NCBI RefSeq assembly: GCF_000761245.1
Contig: NZ_AWOR01000032.1
Location: forward strand, 1 to 64,000
Length of the DNA: 64,000 nucleotides
Source of the DNA: Comamonas testosteroni
Lineage (GTDB): Bacteria > Pseudomonadota > Gammaproteobacteria > Burkholderiales > Burkholderiaceae_C
Reading direction: 5' to 3'
A program made the translations under genes and the position numbers. Under the pieces are notes generated by a model. It had not been told where the DNA came from and did not search any database. It saw only the letters and a program-made list of their open reading frames with translations. Below, piece after piece: positions 27,801 through 36,200 of the stretch (position 1 is its first letter; every line of letters begins with the position of its first letter).

Positions 27801-30792
27801 GATTCCCGCCCCCATCCAGCCCAAGCAGCGAAGATTCGCAGGAGCCGAAGGCCATGTCCGTGGTCTCGGAATTGCCTCTACAGCCTGAAACGCTCTTGAA
27901 ACCTATCATTGATTCCGAGCAGGAAGGCACGGATCTGCCTGGCTCGGAGACACTGGTGCATATGGTCTGCGTCCAGTTATTGGTCGCCGAAGCCGCGCTG
28001 GAAGTGCACTGATTCGCTGCAACGTCAATCGGATCGGAGGCATCAACAGTGCACCAGCTGACAATACAGCCATTTTCTGCCGTGGCAGCCTGCGGCGTGC
28101 AGGTGCCTGGAGCCCTGGGGCCACCTGCCGGGGGCACAATGCCCTCCTTGCCTGGCGCTGGCTTGCACGATGGCGGGTCTGGGACTTCGCCTTTGTTTTT
28201 GCACTCGCGGCCGATCCAGCCATTGCTTGCCGAGGGAGCCTCAGCCCGACAGGTCTGCGCAGGCCGCCATTCACTGGCTCTTTGCTCGCAGCTCAGGCCC
28301 CCCGAAGCATCTGTCCGGCAGGAGTAGTAGCCCGGCGCAACCGGACCGCTCCAAGTGCTCGGCAAGGGCGTGCATTCATAGAAATATCCGTCCGCGTTGG
28401 CGCCGGGTTTGCAAGAGTTCGGAGGGACAGTCGCGACCGAAACAGGGTCCCCACGGCTGCCGCACTGGGTATTCATGCGCACCGATGTGTCAGCAATGGG
28501 ACCCGGGGTACAGAATGCGGTCCACTGCTGGCCAGAAGACTTTGTGCATTCCGAATACAGGTTGTTGCTGGATGCATCCAGCACAGGGGTCGTCGTAATC
28601 TGGCAGCTATTGTCCGTGGCCGATCCGGCCGACACTTTCACGCAACTGGTCGTCCTGAATCCGTTGTCCTTGCTGGGCGACACCTGTTTGCATTCGTCGG
28701 CTGTGACGAATTTTTCTTCCTTGTGCCCCCTGTTGCAGTTGGAGAACTGCACCATTGAAAGAGGATTGCCGCCATGGCCTTGCGATGCAGCCAGGATTTC
28801 GCGCTGCAGGTCCGGGTGAATGGCCCCGCAAGAGGCAACAGGCCCGGAATAAGGTGCGACCCAGGTACCGTCACATTTGATGAGCCCCAGTCCCTGCACA
28901 TACTGGCCATTTCTGCCACAAAAATCCTTTGCGCTGACTTGTATGGGCACGGTCTCGCACTCGACCTTGAAGAATCCGTCTGCGCCGGCTGAGCAAGACT
29001 GCACCACGCTCCACTGGTCGCTGCCCTCCAGCCTGCAGCCGCCCGCAAATTGATTGCACACGTTTTTGTCGGTGGTCTTGAGGTCCTGTTCGCCCACGGC
29101 AGGGTTCTTGTACCAGTAAAAATAGCGCTTTTGCCGGGTCTGAATGGCCAGGGCCGAAGCCCATGGCGTCTGTGTTTCCGTACTCCAGGTGGTTGTCGAC
29201 CTGAAGCGGTATTGCGTCTTGGTGACATAGTCCCAGGTAAGCAATTGTCGGTAGAGCTTGCGGGTGACCGTGTCTTTCCTTTGCGAATTCCAGTAGGAAC
29301 GGACGCGCTTGGGCCATAGCAGCTCCTCCTCTTTGTTGCTGATTTTTCCGAAGTGCTCTCGCAGCGTATTCGTGCTTTTCTTCGCCCATTGAAGAGTGGC
29401 GGTGCTCCACTGCTTCTTGAGAACGTCCTTCTTGACGATCTTTTTGTAGGTGGTCTCGGTCTTGGTGCCGCCCCCTGGCGTCGTGACCTTCCAGCCCAGT
29501 TCGCACTGTGCCAACTTATAGCTGACGCTGGCATCGTGTACGTCTTTGGTACCGCCGACCGAGCCATCGAAAATAGGCCGCGGCCGCAGTCCATCCGCAT
29601 CGGTCAGCGATGCCGGCGGGCCGTCCTGCTGGCCTACCAGGGTTTGGCCATCAAGCTTCACAGGCCCTGCGCTCTCTTGGCCGATGTTCCAGTACCCATC
29701 AGTGGTAACAATGGCGTAATGGCGCTGGCAGGCCGACACCACGGGGTCGACGAAGGGCGTCATGCTGGCATTGATGCTGTCGCTTTGGCCTGCATAGTAG
29801 CGGCCCACGCGAGCCAGCGCCTCGCGGGCGGGCGAGGTGCCGCCGGTCTTGACCGTCTGTATGGCCTCGAGCCACTGCTGCTTGCCCTCTGTATTGAAGT
29901 CAGCTACCGGTAGAAACTTGCTGTGGGGCCCGACACCGGGATTGGCCACGGTCAGAAAGCCGATGCGAAAATTGTCGTTCAGTGTGGAAAAAGCCAAGCT
30001 GACCGACGACTTGGCCATATTGATGCGCGTGCGGTAATAGCTATACCAGTTGGCGAAATTTTGCCTCTGGGCGGCTGGTATGGCTCGGCGTGTCCACCAT
30101 CCGTCCGGACCGCCGCCTCCATAGATGTTGGGACTGCGCTGGTCGACGCGCAGTGTGCCGTCGTCCACACGCGCTGAGTTAAAGTTCCAATTACTGCTGC
30201 TGATTTTGTTGCAAACACCGATATTTTCGGACGGCTCCTCAAAGTGAGGCTCTGGCATTCTGCCGGCAGCGTAGTAATTAAGCCATTCAAAGAAATAGGC
30301 TGGCTGGGCGGGATCTTCATAAAGCGCCCTGCGGCGGGTGTCGTTGTCGTAGGCCTGGAATTTCTCGGACAGGTCTACCATCCCCAGAGACTGGTCATAG
30401 CCGTCCTTCCAGGCGTTCTCAAACGCAGGCGTGTCCATGTCCCGGCCATCGGGCCTCTTGGGCAGCACATAAGTAGTTTGCGGGTTGTAGTACAGCGTAT
30501 TGCATAGCGCGCTTTTGTAGCCGACGGGAAAGTAGGTGGTGGCGTCCTGCTCCCAGTCATCGGGCATGTGGGTCCACTTCATGGAGTCAGAGGTGTCCAG
30601 AAGCAGCATCACGTTCGGCTTGTTCTGGTCGGCCATGATGCCCAGCGGCGTATCCGATATCTGCACGACATCCTGGGCCGGAGCGTCGGCCACGGCCATG
30701 CGGCCAGCGATGACCAGCATGCCCAAACCGATGAACCCTGCCAGCGATGCCGCCACGAATGGCCGCAGCCTATACGTCAGTTTCTGGTGCAT
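24889..30792 (-). CDS. pilY1: PilY1-type type IV pilus tip/biogenesis protein
   Basis: This 1967-residue secreted protein is the last gene of the minor-pilin operon. After a signal peptide (residues 1-37) comes a von Willebrand A domain with a complete MIDAS DxSxS (Asp66, Ser68, Ser70 in LLLDTSDSMKW). A long Cys-rich middle (about 600-1060) and a C-terminal beta-propeller follow (VYVGGNDGMLHAFYAEVDP near 1520, then ILVGGFNKGGKGYYALDITH), ending with the family-typical RRISWRELVK. PilY1 sits at the pilus tip, promotes pilus extension and contributes to adhesion and surface sensing. It is much longer than P. aeruginosa PilY1 (about 1160 aa) because of the middle region. The ATG at 30792 follows AAGGAAGG. 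Confidence 0.95.
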   Translation of the reverse strand: MHQKLTYRLRPFVAASLAGFIGLGMLVIAGRMAVADAPAQDVVQISDTPLGIMADQNKPNVMLLLDTSDSMKWTHMPDDWEQDATTYFPVGYKSALCNTLYYNPQTTYVLPKRPDGRDMDTPAFENAWKDGYDQSLGMVDLSEKFQAYDNDTRRRALYEDPAQPAYFFEWLNYYAAGRMPEPHFEEPSENIGVCNKISSSNWNFNSARVDDGTLRVDQRSPNIYGGGGPDGWWTRRAIPAAQRQNFANWYSYYRTRINMAKSSVSLAFSTLNDNFRIGFLTVANPGVGPHSKFLPVADFNTEGKQQWLEAIQTVKTGGTSPAREALARVGRYYAGQSDSINASMTPFVDPVVSACQRHYAIVTTDGYWNIGQESAGPVKLDGQTLVGQQDGPPASLTDADGLRPRPIFDGSVGGTKDVHDASVSYKLAQCELGWKVTTPGGGTKTETTYKKIVKKDVLKKQWSTATLQWAKKSTNTLREHFGKISNKEEELLWPKRVRSYWNSQRKDTVTRKLYRQLLTWDYVTKTQYRFRSTTTWSTETQTPWASALAIQTRQKRYFYWYKNPAVGEQDLKTTDKNVCNQFAGGCRLEGSDQWSVVQSCSAGADGFFKVECETVPIQVSAKDFCGRNGQYVQGLGLIKCDGTWVAPYSGPVASCGAIHPDLQREILAASQGHGGNPLSMVQFSNCNRGHKEEKFVTADECKQVSPSKDNGFRTTSCVKVSAGSATDNSCQITTTPVLDASSNNLYSECTKSSGQQWTAFCTPGPIADTSVRMNTQCGSRGDPVSVATVPPNSCKPGANADGYFYECTPLPSTWSGPVAPGYYSCRTDASGGLSCEQRASEWRPAQTCRAEAPSASNGWIGRECKNKGEVPDPPSCKPAPGKEGIVPPAGGPRAPGTCTPQAATAENGCIVSWCTVDASDPIDVAANQCTSSAASATNNWTQTICTSVSEPGRSVPSCSESMIGFKSVSGCRGNSETTDMAFGSCESSLLGLDGGGNPTQANGWTTSSCSKVDEGAGGLSYLQSEADFAACEAGKGTAGNGVEIQCVKDGPHTVAVLQGEGCVPGYNASTKKVTDCAGVGQPTSEIVADKPANCPAATCEKVFGRKKIYEGRYWSDKKAMTGTIETGTVSTGRRIDFSGDLESPARCYAPEEWVALEPLEQPPNGRPQPGTPPWTQLPATHTGCGKLPCEELNMQDAQGGSTNSLADVAQYYYATDLRPDSDNVVKPAGSGAEDDKATWQHMSTYVIGMGVSGTLKYDKNYKNGAGDFADLRTGKKTWPIWPTEGTSNYEQRQSIDDFWHTAVNGRGLYFSANDPKAIEAGLSEVFTDIRAVMGSGAGVAVSSALVDADSNYAYGATYKTGRWSGDLLAYRIDPQSGQRTQIDGWSARARLDARDQANDPRTIYFMDGKTRKPFTWSGLDSLQSHFSGTNASSRLAQYDQMSQAQQQEALGQNLVNFIRGDQSKEGFTKDHNSKLYRTRESRLGDIIGSQPLYVGEPLRKYRDAGHSAFRLAQRGRTPMVYVGGNDGMLHAFYAEVDPTASGTEGRKLVQTAAREAWAFVPTTVMPELPRLASTSYEGGHRYFVDGSAVMADIQAGGTWKTILVGGFNKGGKGYYALDITHPQDPKPLWEVNSTTISTMGHSFGRPLVSKLPDGRWAVFLTSGYNNIDNKGYLYVLDANDGSIIHTIGTAGSGLREINNYVRNPTIDNTTQLLYGGDLEGNIWRFEFKKDGSAIGAKKVVQLVDESSNPQPITTRIELVPTSAATERPRILVGTGRLYGSSDLADKSTQSVYGFDDNMDSTSGESLRSRLNQMLLEPSTGAGGQRTRTIKCLGNSTDCKDDAKGWYVDLPDSGERVNFDMRLANSTLVIASNVPSPDVCLAGGYGWINYLDFNTGQAVTQGPDGKGDVSTMVDGSTISGHATTITGDGKATDHISTTGNRDKPLDIDIPYGAPKPLGRRISWRELVK

Positions 30793-30915
30793 CTCGAACC
30801 TTCCTTTTCCGATCTCGGGTAGCCCGAGTGCCTGTCTGCCTGTCGGCCTGTTGGTCTGCATTCATGCCGAGCTGTCCACGGCCTGCGTTCTGCCGCCATC
30901 CATGACCCCCCACGG

Positions 30916-31491
30916 TCAATACACAGTCATCTGCACACTGCTCAGGGTGCTGCGCGGGCCCGTGGCGCGTGCGGTGATGCGGTACATGGGGCGGGCGTTG
31001 CAAGAGGAAACACTGCCTGCCGTCTCTGAGGGGCCTGGGCATTCCAGCTCCTGCGGCAGCACGCAGCTTTGGCCGGGCGCATCCCAGCGGCCGGCATCCC
31101 TGCACAGCCGGTGAATGAGAAATTCCACCTTGTTGCCCAGGCCATCGTCTTCGGTGACCAGCTTGGCCTGGCTCCAGTCCAGCGGCGCCCTAGGGTCATG
31201 GCTGGCGAAGTAGCCACCGTCAGCGTCGGCCTCCAGCGTCGTACTGCCAGCGGAATACAGCGCATCGAGCTGGGCCATGCCTCTTTCCAGCCCCAAGTCG
31301 GCACCCGATGTGGCCCCTTGCTTGAGCGCAAGGCTGCCTGCCATGCTGGCGCCCTGAGTGGAGGTGCGCACCACGGCCAGGCCGGTGAGCGTCATCACCA
31401 GCAGCACGATCAATGCGACCAGAAGGATGACGCCGCGTTGCGGGGCCTGCTGGGGCTTGGGGCGATGTGTGGGTGAATGCACGGCTTTCAT
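30916..31491 (-). CDS. pilX: Minor pilin assembly protein PilX
   Basis: This 191-residue protein has a basic N-terminus (PTHRPKPQQAPQRG), the PilX signature helix GVILLVALIVLLVMTLTGLA and a Cys-containing periplasmic domain (HRLCRDAGRW, GQSCVLPQELEC). PilX-type minor pilins take part in the priming complex at the pilus tip with PilVWY1. Its ATG at 31491 overlaps the pilW stop (ATGA), showing translational coupling, so the in-frame upstream start is rejected. Confidence 0.92.
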   Translation of the reverse strand: MKAVHSPTHRPKPQQAPQRGVILLVALIVLLVMTLTGLAVVRTSTQGASMAGSLALKQGATSGADLGLERGMAQLDALYSAGSTTLEADADGGYFASHDPRAPLDWSQAKLVTEDDGLGNKVEFLIHRLCRDAGRWDAPGQSCVLPQELECPGPSETAGSVSSCNARPMYRITARATGPRSTLSSVQMTVY

Positions 31492-32630
31492 AACTGCTGC
31501 CCCCACAGCGTGTTGCGCAGCGGAACAATGCTTTCGTATACCCGGTAGCGGTAGTGCATCCATTCATCCCCGCCTCCCATGCTGAATTGCTTGGTGCCGT
31601 TGGCCCAGCGGGGTGCGGAGTTGGTGACTTTGTCTTTTTCGTAGTGCGGAATACGCATCAATACGGCGATACGCACGGCAAGAACCTGCTCCCACCTGGT
31701 TGCATTGGGGGAAAGCGAGGCGGTCCATTCGACTTCTTCATCGATCGCGCCATTGGCGTTGGCGTCATAGCCGTATTCGGCCTGAAGTTGAAATATGTCA
31801 TGGGCCACGGCGACCTTGTCCGTCTCGGTCTCGTCGAGATGGTTGTAGCGGGTCAGTTGCTTCTTGTCGTCCACGCTCCAGACGGTGAGGGTGGGCTCCG
31901 GCCCCAGGCTGTAGAGCATGCCTTCGCCCAGACTGCTTTTGCTCGAATCCAGGAGGCTGATGTGAGCGCCATCATTGCGCGTGGCGTCGACCTCCTTGCC
32001 TTGGTAAAAATCCTGGTAGGAGCCGGTCTTTCGATGGACCTTGTTTTTGTTGGCGGCTGCCGTTGCGGATGTCGGGTCGGCGCCGGCGGTCACTTCCATC
32101 AGCAGGCAGCTGTCGGTGAAGCTGTCGCTGGTGCCCAGGATCACATCGCCGGCCTGAAAGCCCGCATTGGACCTCTCCATCTTGAATTCACCGCCACTGC
32201 TGCCCACATAGCGGGCGCCGGCAAACATATTGCTGGACGAGCCAGTCAGCACCCAGATTCTCCCGTCTGCTATGCGCACGGGTAGCAGCGGGAAGTCGAA
32301 AGCGGCCGTGCTGCGTCCGCTGTTGTAGGCTTTCACTGAGCAGTTGAGATAGCGCGCGTCGATGCTTGCAAACCCCAGCCCTGCCGAGCGGATGTCGCGT
32401 TCAATGGCGAACAATGCCATGGAGCCTGCCGTCTGCGCTTCACTGATCGAGACGATGGTGCGCCGTCGCCCTTCGGACGTTGCATACAGCTGGTAGATGG
32501 CCAGCATGCTGGCCAGACCTATGGCCAACCCCACCATGATTTCGATCAGGGAAAAACCGGGGGACCGCCCCATCGCCAGCGGCGTTCCGCATGGGATTTC
32601 GTATGGGAGCTTGCGTTTGTGCATCGGCAT
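31488..32630 (-). CDS. pilW: Minor pilin PilW
   Basis: This 380-residue prepilin has the cleavage and helix motif GFSLIEIMVGLAIGLASMLA, with the glycine before the mature Phe as the peptidase site and Glu at mature position 5. The sequence SISEAQTAGSMALFAIERDI, RSAGLGF and the size are typical of PilW. It is a minor pilin needed for pilus assembly at the inner membrane and tip. It starts 4 nt from the pilV stop and overlaps pilX. Confidence 0.93.
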   Translation of the reverse strand: MPMHKRKLPYEIPCGTPLAMGRSPGFSLIEIMVGLAIGLASMLAIYQLYATSEGRRRTIVSISEAQTAGSMALFAIERDIRSAGLGFASIDARYLNCSVKAYNSGRSTAAFDFPLLPVRIADGRIWVLTGSSSNMFAGARYVGSSGGEFKMERSNAGFQAGDVILGTSDSFTDSCLLMEVTAGADPTSATAAANKNKVHRKTGSYQDFYQGKEVDATRNDGAHISLLDSSKSSLGEGMLYSLGPEPTLTVWSVDDKKQLTRYNHLDETETDKVAVAHDIFQLQAEYGYDANANGAIDEEVEWTASLSPNATRWEQVLAVRIAVLMRIPHYEKDKVTNSAPRWANGTKQFSMGGGDEWMHYRYRVYESIVPLRNTLWGQQL

Positions 32631-32633
32631 GCC

Positions 32634-33149
32634 CTAGTGCACAAAAGCCTGGATCTGGTAGTTGCGCACGGCCGGGTCATTGGGCCCTTGCCAGCACAGC
32701 GTGACCGTGATCCGATTGTCGTTCGCTGCATCCACCCTGACTTGCTGCATGGCAGCCGTGGCGCCAGGCAGGCCATGTACGTTGGCCTGTTCACCCCGTG
32801 CGGCTTTGAGCACGCCTTTGAACGAGGCGTCTCCTGCGCTACTGCCGCTGAAGTCGCACATCTCGCCATCGGGCTGGTGCTGGAACGCTGCGAGCGAGTT
32901 CGCCAGATTGTCTGGCGAGCTGCGGCTCACTTTGAGCTCGATCAGCCGCACGATCTGCGAAGCGAACATGCCCGCCTCCGTGCGGTACTGAGCATGGCCG
33001 GCCCAGGTCGCGGACTTCATGGTCAGCCCGGCAATTCCGAGGATGCCGGTCATGACGATGATGATGGACACAAGTGACTCGATCAGCGCAATGCCGTGCT
33101 GGTGACGGCCCTGTCTTGCGCCTGTACTCACGGGGCGCGAGGTCAGCAT
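32634..33149 (-). CDS. pilV: Minor pilin PilV
   Basis: This 171-residue prepilin has the motif HGIALIESLVSIIIVMTGIL, with Glu5, and the PilV pattern GIAGLTMKSATWAGHAQYRTEA, where the A-x-x-Y-R-T-E-A segment is conserved. The C-terminal half has two Cys (GEMCDFSG and VTLCWQGPND) that probably pair. It lies in the minor-pilin operon and its start overlaps the end of fimT by a few bases. Confidence 0.92.
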   Translation of the reverse strand: MLTSRPVSTGARQGRHQHGIALIESLVSIIIVMTGILGIAGLTMKSATWAGHAQYRTEAGMFASQIVRLIELKVSRSSPDNLANSLAAFQHQPDGEMCDFSGSSAGDASFKGVLKAARGEQANVHGLPGATAAMQQVRVDAANDNRITVTLCWQGPNDPAVRNYQIQAFVH

Positions 33150-33709
33150 TTGCGGTTATCTCCGTTGTTTGAAATGCCTGGATCGCACAAACGAACCTGC
33201 CCGCCAAGCGATATGACGACATGCAGGCAGCGGGGACCCTGCGGATAGCAGGTGTCCGCTACGGGACCCAGGAATTTGACGATCTGGTTGACGGAGGCCG
33301 CACCCTGGCCATCGAACTGCACGACGGCCTTGTTGGCCGCCACGTGCAGTCCCGTTGTACGTGCTTCCTCAGGATCTTTGCTGGCAACCCAATCCACTCC
33401 CTCGAGCGTGCTCCAGTCGACTTCCTGCGGACCACCTGCCAGCATTACCCAGCCGAGGCCATTCACTCTGGCAGTGGGCTGTGAAGCGCGGGGATCATCG
33501 GTCAGCAAAAGCCGTACCTCGGCATTGCGACGTACGGCCTCGGCGCGCGCAAGTTGTGCGCCGCTGTAATAGCTCTGTGCCGCTGCGCGGATGCGAGCGT
33601 CGGTCAGGTAGGCGCTGGCGCTGGGCAGCGTCATCAGCATGAAGAAGACTGTGAGACCCAGGCCCACGAGCATCTCGACAAGGGTGAAGCCCTGTACGGC
33701 GCGGCGCAT
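33143..33709 (-). CDS. fimT: Pseudopilin FimT/GspH
   Basis: This 188-residue prepilin starts MRRAVQGFTLVEMLVGLGL, with Glu5 and a long hydrophobic helix, followed by ARIRAAAQSYYSGAQLARAEAVRRN, the conserved helix of FimT/GspH. FimT minor pilins support pilus assembly and, in some species, DNA uptake. The ATG at 33709 overlaps the stop of the preceding pilin gene in ATGA, so this start is favoured over the in-frame upstream one. C-terminal Cys residues (DTCYPQGPRC and RLCDPG) suggest disulfides. Confidence 0.92.
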   Translation of the reverse strand: MRRAVQGFTLVEMLVGLGLTVFFMLMTLPSASAYLTDARIRAAAQSYYSGAQLARAEAVRRNAEVRLLLTDDPRASQPTARVNGLGWVMLAGGPQEVDWSTLEGVDWVASKDPEEARTTGLHVAANKAVVQFDGQGAASVNQIVKFLGPVADTCYPQGPRCLHVVISLGGQVRLCDPGISNNGDNRKC

Positions 33710-34143
33710 CAGCAACTTCCATCCTTGCGTGAAGACCAGCAATTGGCTTCAGGCTTCGTCCAGCCAGTAGGCGTTGCGGCAGTCTTGCGCACGCCCTGGG
33801 TGTCAAGGGTGAAGACAAAACCACCCATGCTGCCCTTGCCTGTGGCGGTGACCTTCGGGGGTGTTTCGTCCAGGGCGCAGGTGTACTTGAAATGGCTGGT
33901 TTCCGCAGGCAAAGGCGCGATCGAGTCCGCCGAGCAGGCACCGGTGTACGTGCGGTAATCCTGGAAATACTGCTCCAGCTTGGCCCCCATGTCCGCAAGA
34001 GGCACCAGGCCATCAACGATGCGCCCGCGCTTGAGGTAGTCGCTATAGCTAGGTACGGCGATTGCCGTCAGGATGCCGATCATGGCTATGACGATCAGAA
34101 GCTCGATCAGTGTGAAGCCTCTCACACACTCACTCTTATGCAT
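33709..34143 (-). CDS. pilE: Type IV pilin PilE-like protein
   Basis: First gene of the minor-pilin operon. The 144-residue prepilin has the leader MHKSECVRG, cleavage after Gly, mature FTLIELLIVIAMIGILTAIA with Glu5, then VPSYSDYLKRGRIVDGLVPL and a C-terminal disulfide loop (ANCWSSRKDGSC). This is the PilE class found next to PilY1 in betaproteobacteria, probably a minor pilin here. Three 12-bp tandem repeats lie 20-55 nt upstream of the start. Confidence 0.92.
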   Translation of the reverse strand: MHKSECVRGFTLIELLIVIAMIGILTAIAVPSYSDYLKRGRIVDGLVPLADMGAKLEQYFQDYRTYTGACSADSIAPLPAETSHFKYTCALDETPPKVTATGKGSMGGFVFTLDTQGVRKTAATPTGWTKPEANCWSSRKDGSC

Positions 34144-34162
34144 TGATACTCAGTTTTTATTA

Positions 34163-34198
34163 AATCCAGGGCTCAATTCAGGGCGCAATCCAGGGCGC
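34163..34198. repeat. Three 12-bp tandem repeats upstream of pilE
   Basis: AATCCAGGGCTC, AATTCAGGGCGC and AATCCAGGGCGC follow each other without gaps. They lie 20 to 55 nt before the pilE start codon, within its leader or promoter. Confidence 0.75.
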
Positions 34199-34372
34199 GA
34201 ATTCAAGCAAAAACCCGGAAAAACCCCACAGCAAAAAGCTCAAAATAAGACAATTCTTATAGGAACCAAGGAGTTCTGCGCGTAAAGTAAATTTTTCAAT
34301 CCGAGTTCCATGGATTAATCATAGGAAATATTGTTGGCGCCGGAATTAACAACTCCATCATTAGCATGATTT

Positions 34373-34627
34373 TCATTTTCTATTCCTTTCCCACTCATGA
34401 ATATCCGCCCAAACTGCAACTTCCGGTTCCTCCGGAGGTTCTGAGTTGATATCGTTTTCGTTCTCTTTATTTTTTTCCCGAGTTCTGCGAACAGTCACCA
34501 AAACCAACCATAACAACAAAAACAAGAACGTCATACTTAATGAGTACCATGACCAATCCACAACTGGCTCAACCCCCATTAACTTCAATACCGAAACAAC
34601 TGCACCCAATAGAATCAATAAATACAT
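34373..34627 (-). CDS. Small Trp-rich membrane protein (TIGR04438-like)
   Basis: This 84-residue protein starts MYLLILLGAVVSVLKLMGVE and continues PVVDWSWYSLSMTFLFLLLW. Two helices separated by the D-W-S-W loop are the pattern of the small Trp-rich protein family of Burkholderiales, whose function is unknown. The C-terminal tail is highly charged (RRTREKNKENENDINSEP). AGGGG lies 8 nt before the ATG at 34627, which is preferred over the in-frame upstream start. The long acidic tail is unlike the basic tail usual in the family. Confidence 0.75.
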   Translation of the reverse strand: MYLLILLGAVVSVLKLMGVEPVVDWSWYSLSMTFLFLLLWLVLVTVRRTREKNKENENDINSEPPEEPEVAVWADIHEWERNRK

Positions 34628-35219
34628 ACCATTTCCCCTGCCGAACATGTGAAATATGCAGATTTCAATCGAAAGATATTGACTTCAATGCAAGTTTTTG
34701 ATCGGCGGCAAGCTATTACGTTAGATGCGCATGCAAGTCAATGAAAAAAGAGAACAGCAATTCCCAAAGCCAAGAAGATCATTACCATTCGGTTCTCACA
34801 AGCACCCAATAAATCGCCTCTCTTGCAAGGATGAATGACCATAGAAATCAATGTCCTAGCAGTGATATGCAGCATCTGAAAAACCAGGCAGGAGTGCCTG
34901 TTTTGTACTGAAATGGCAAATCTTGCCACTCATGAATAATAGTGCCCCGACTTTTCCCATCAATCACCTGCTTAGCACCTGCACTACAGCTCAGATCTCC
35001 ACCAAGAATTATCAATAATTAATTTCAGAAAAAAAGAATATCCGTCCTGATTATTGATTTATCGTACATGTTTTTGGCGACCTTCTTGAAAATGGAACCG
35101 ATGAGCTCTATTGGACAGATCACTCCTGAGCAATAGAAAATTTCCTCAGCGCCCTATATATCCACGAGATCCACGCAACAGCCTCTCTGGGAAATCAACA
35201 AGCAATCATCGAAAAAATC
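34628..35219. other. AT-rich intergenic region
   Basis: About 590 AT-rich bases between the small Trp-rich protein and the AraC gene. A minus-strand frame at 34738-34929 is open for 63 residues but has no ribosome site or family-like composition. Nothing else is recognised. The composition contrast suggests acquired or regulatory DNA. Confidence 0.4.
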
Positions 35220-36200
35220 ATGGAAAAATGCAGTAAGAAAAACAGTTATTCAGGCGTTTGGGATCCTCCGCAGCAATTGACTCCTGCCTCACGCCTGCGT
35301 AAGCAGTCATGGTCCGCGCTTGAATATAGACTGGAGGAAACTTCACTTCCGCTGATTGATAGCATCAAGATCCTTCATTCCAGTGAAGGGTGCGGATGGG
35401 GCGATTTAGCGGCAGCGATCACTCAGGAGTCTCCGCACACTATTGAGCACCGACCTATCTCCAGCATATGGATTGCGATGGCGCTGACTCCAGCAGACAT
35501 TCAGCGGAATGCACACGGGGAAAATTTTGCAGGCTTGCTTGAACCTCAGGCGCTTGTCATAACTCCGCCCGGTGAGGTCGTTGTAGATACGATAGACAAC
35601 AATCCCCGCACGTTGCATTTCTTCCTGAGGGATAGTGTGCTTAGAGAAGTCGCTGAAGACATATTCGACTTAGGGAAGGTGAAATTTCACTACAAGGCTT
35701 CGTTCGGCGCCACCGACCCCATATTGTCGCAACTGATGCGCGCAACCAAACAGATGCTTTTGGAGGGGCTATATCAGGACTGGCGCAGCGAGTACCTCGC
35801 ACGCGCAATTAGCAGCCACATCCTCCAGCGGCATTGTGTACTTGACGGCAAGGAGTCCCCTCATGCCGACGTAAGGCTGTCAGAGTCCCAACTCAGAAAA
35901 GTGGACGAATATATGCGTTCACACCTGGAGCGGCCTTTCACATTCGGAGAATTGGCCGCATATGTTGGCTTGAGCCGTACCGTACTTTTCCAGCGATTCA
36001 CCCGAACCTTGCATCTGACGCCCCACCAATATCGACAGAATCTGCGGGTTGCACAGGCCAAGGAGCTCATTAAAAATGGCGAAATGACGCTCTCCGAGAT
36101 TGCTAGCGCTTGTGGGTTTTCTGACCAAACCCACATGAATCGCACCTTCCGACAGCAACTGGGGGTGACACCTGGTCAGTATCGCAGGGACATTGAATAG
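35220..36200 (+). CDS. AraC-family transcriptional regulator
   Basis: This 326-residue protein has a C-terminal AraC/XylS DNA-binding domain (about 225-323; two helix-turn-helix motifs with FTFGELAAYVGLSRTVLFQRF and LSEIASACGFSDQTHMNRTF, ending GVTPGQYRRDIE). The N-terminal domain resembles the AraC_binding_2 type (ISSIWIAMALTPADIQRNAHG and EPQALVITPPGEVV), which often senses aromatic or organic acids. It stands alone. The nearest candidate targets are the Gre-like gene on the opposite strand and the Bug receptor further right. Confidence 0.9.
   Translation: MEKCSKKNSYSGVWDPPQQLTPASRLRKQSWSALEYRLEETSLPLIDSIKILHSSEGCGWGDLAAAITQESPHTIEHRPISSIWIAMALTPADIQRNAHGENFAGLLEPQALVITPPGEVVVDTIDNNPRTLHFFLRDSVLREVAEDIFDLGKVKFHYKASFGATDPILSQLMRATKQMLLEGLYQDWRSEYLARAISSHILQRHCVLDGKESPHADVRLSESQLRKVDEYMRSHLERPFTFGELAAYVGLSRTVLFQRFTRTLHLTPHQYRQNLRVAQAKELIKNGEMTLSEIASACGFSDQTHMNRTFRQQLGVTPGQYRRDIE

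Noticed and set aside
25738..27888. 716-residue plus-strand frame inside pilY1
   Set aside because: Antisense shadow of pilY1 with no recognisable domains or ribosome site.
34738..34929. 63-residue minus-strand frame in the AT-rich gap
   Set aside because: No ribosome site and no membrane or domain pattern beyond chance.
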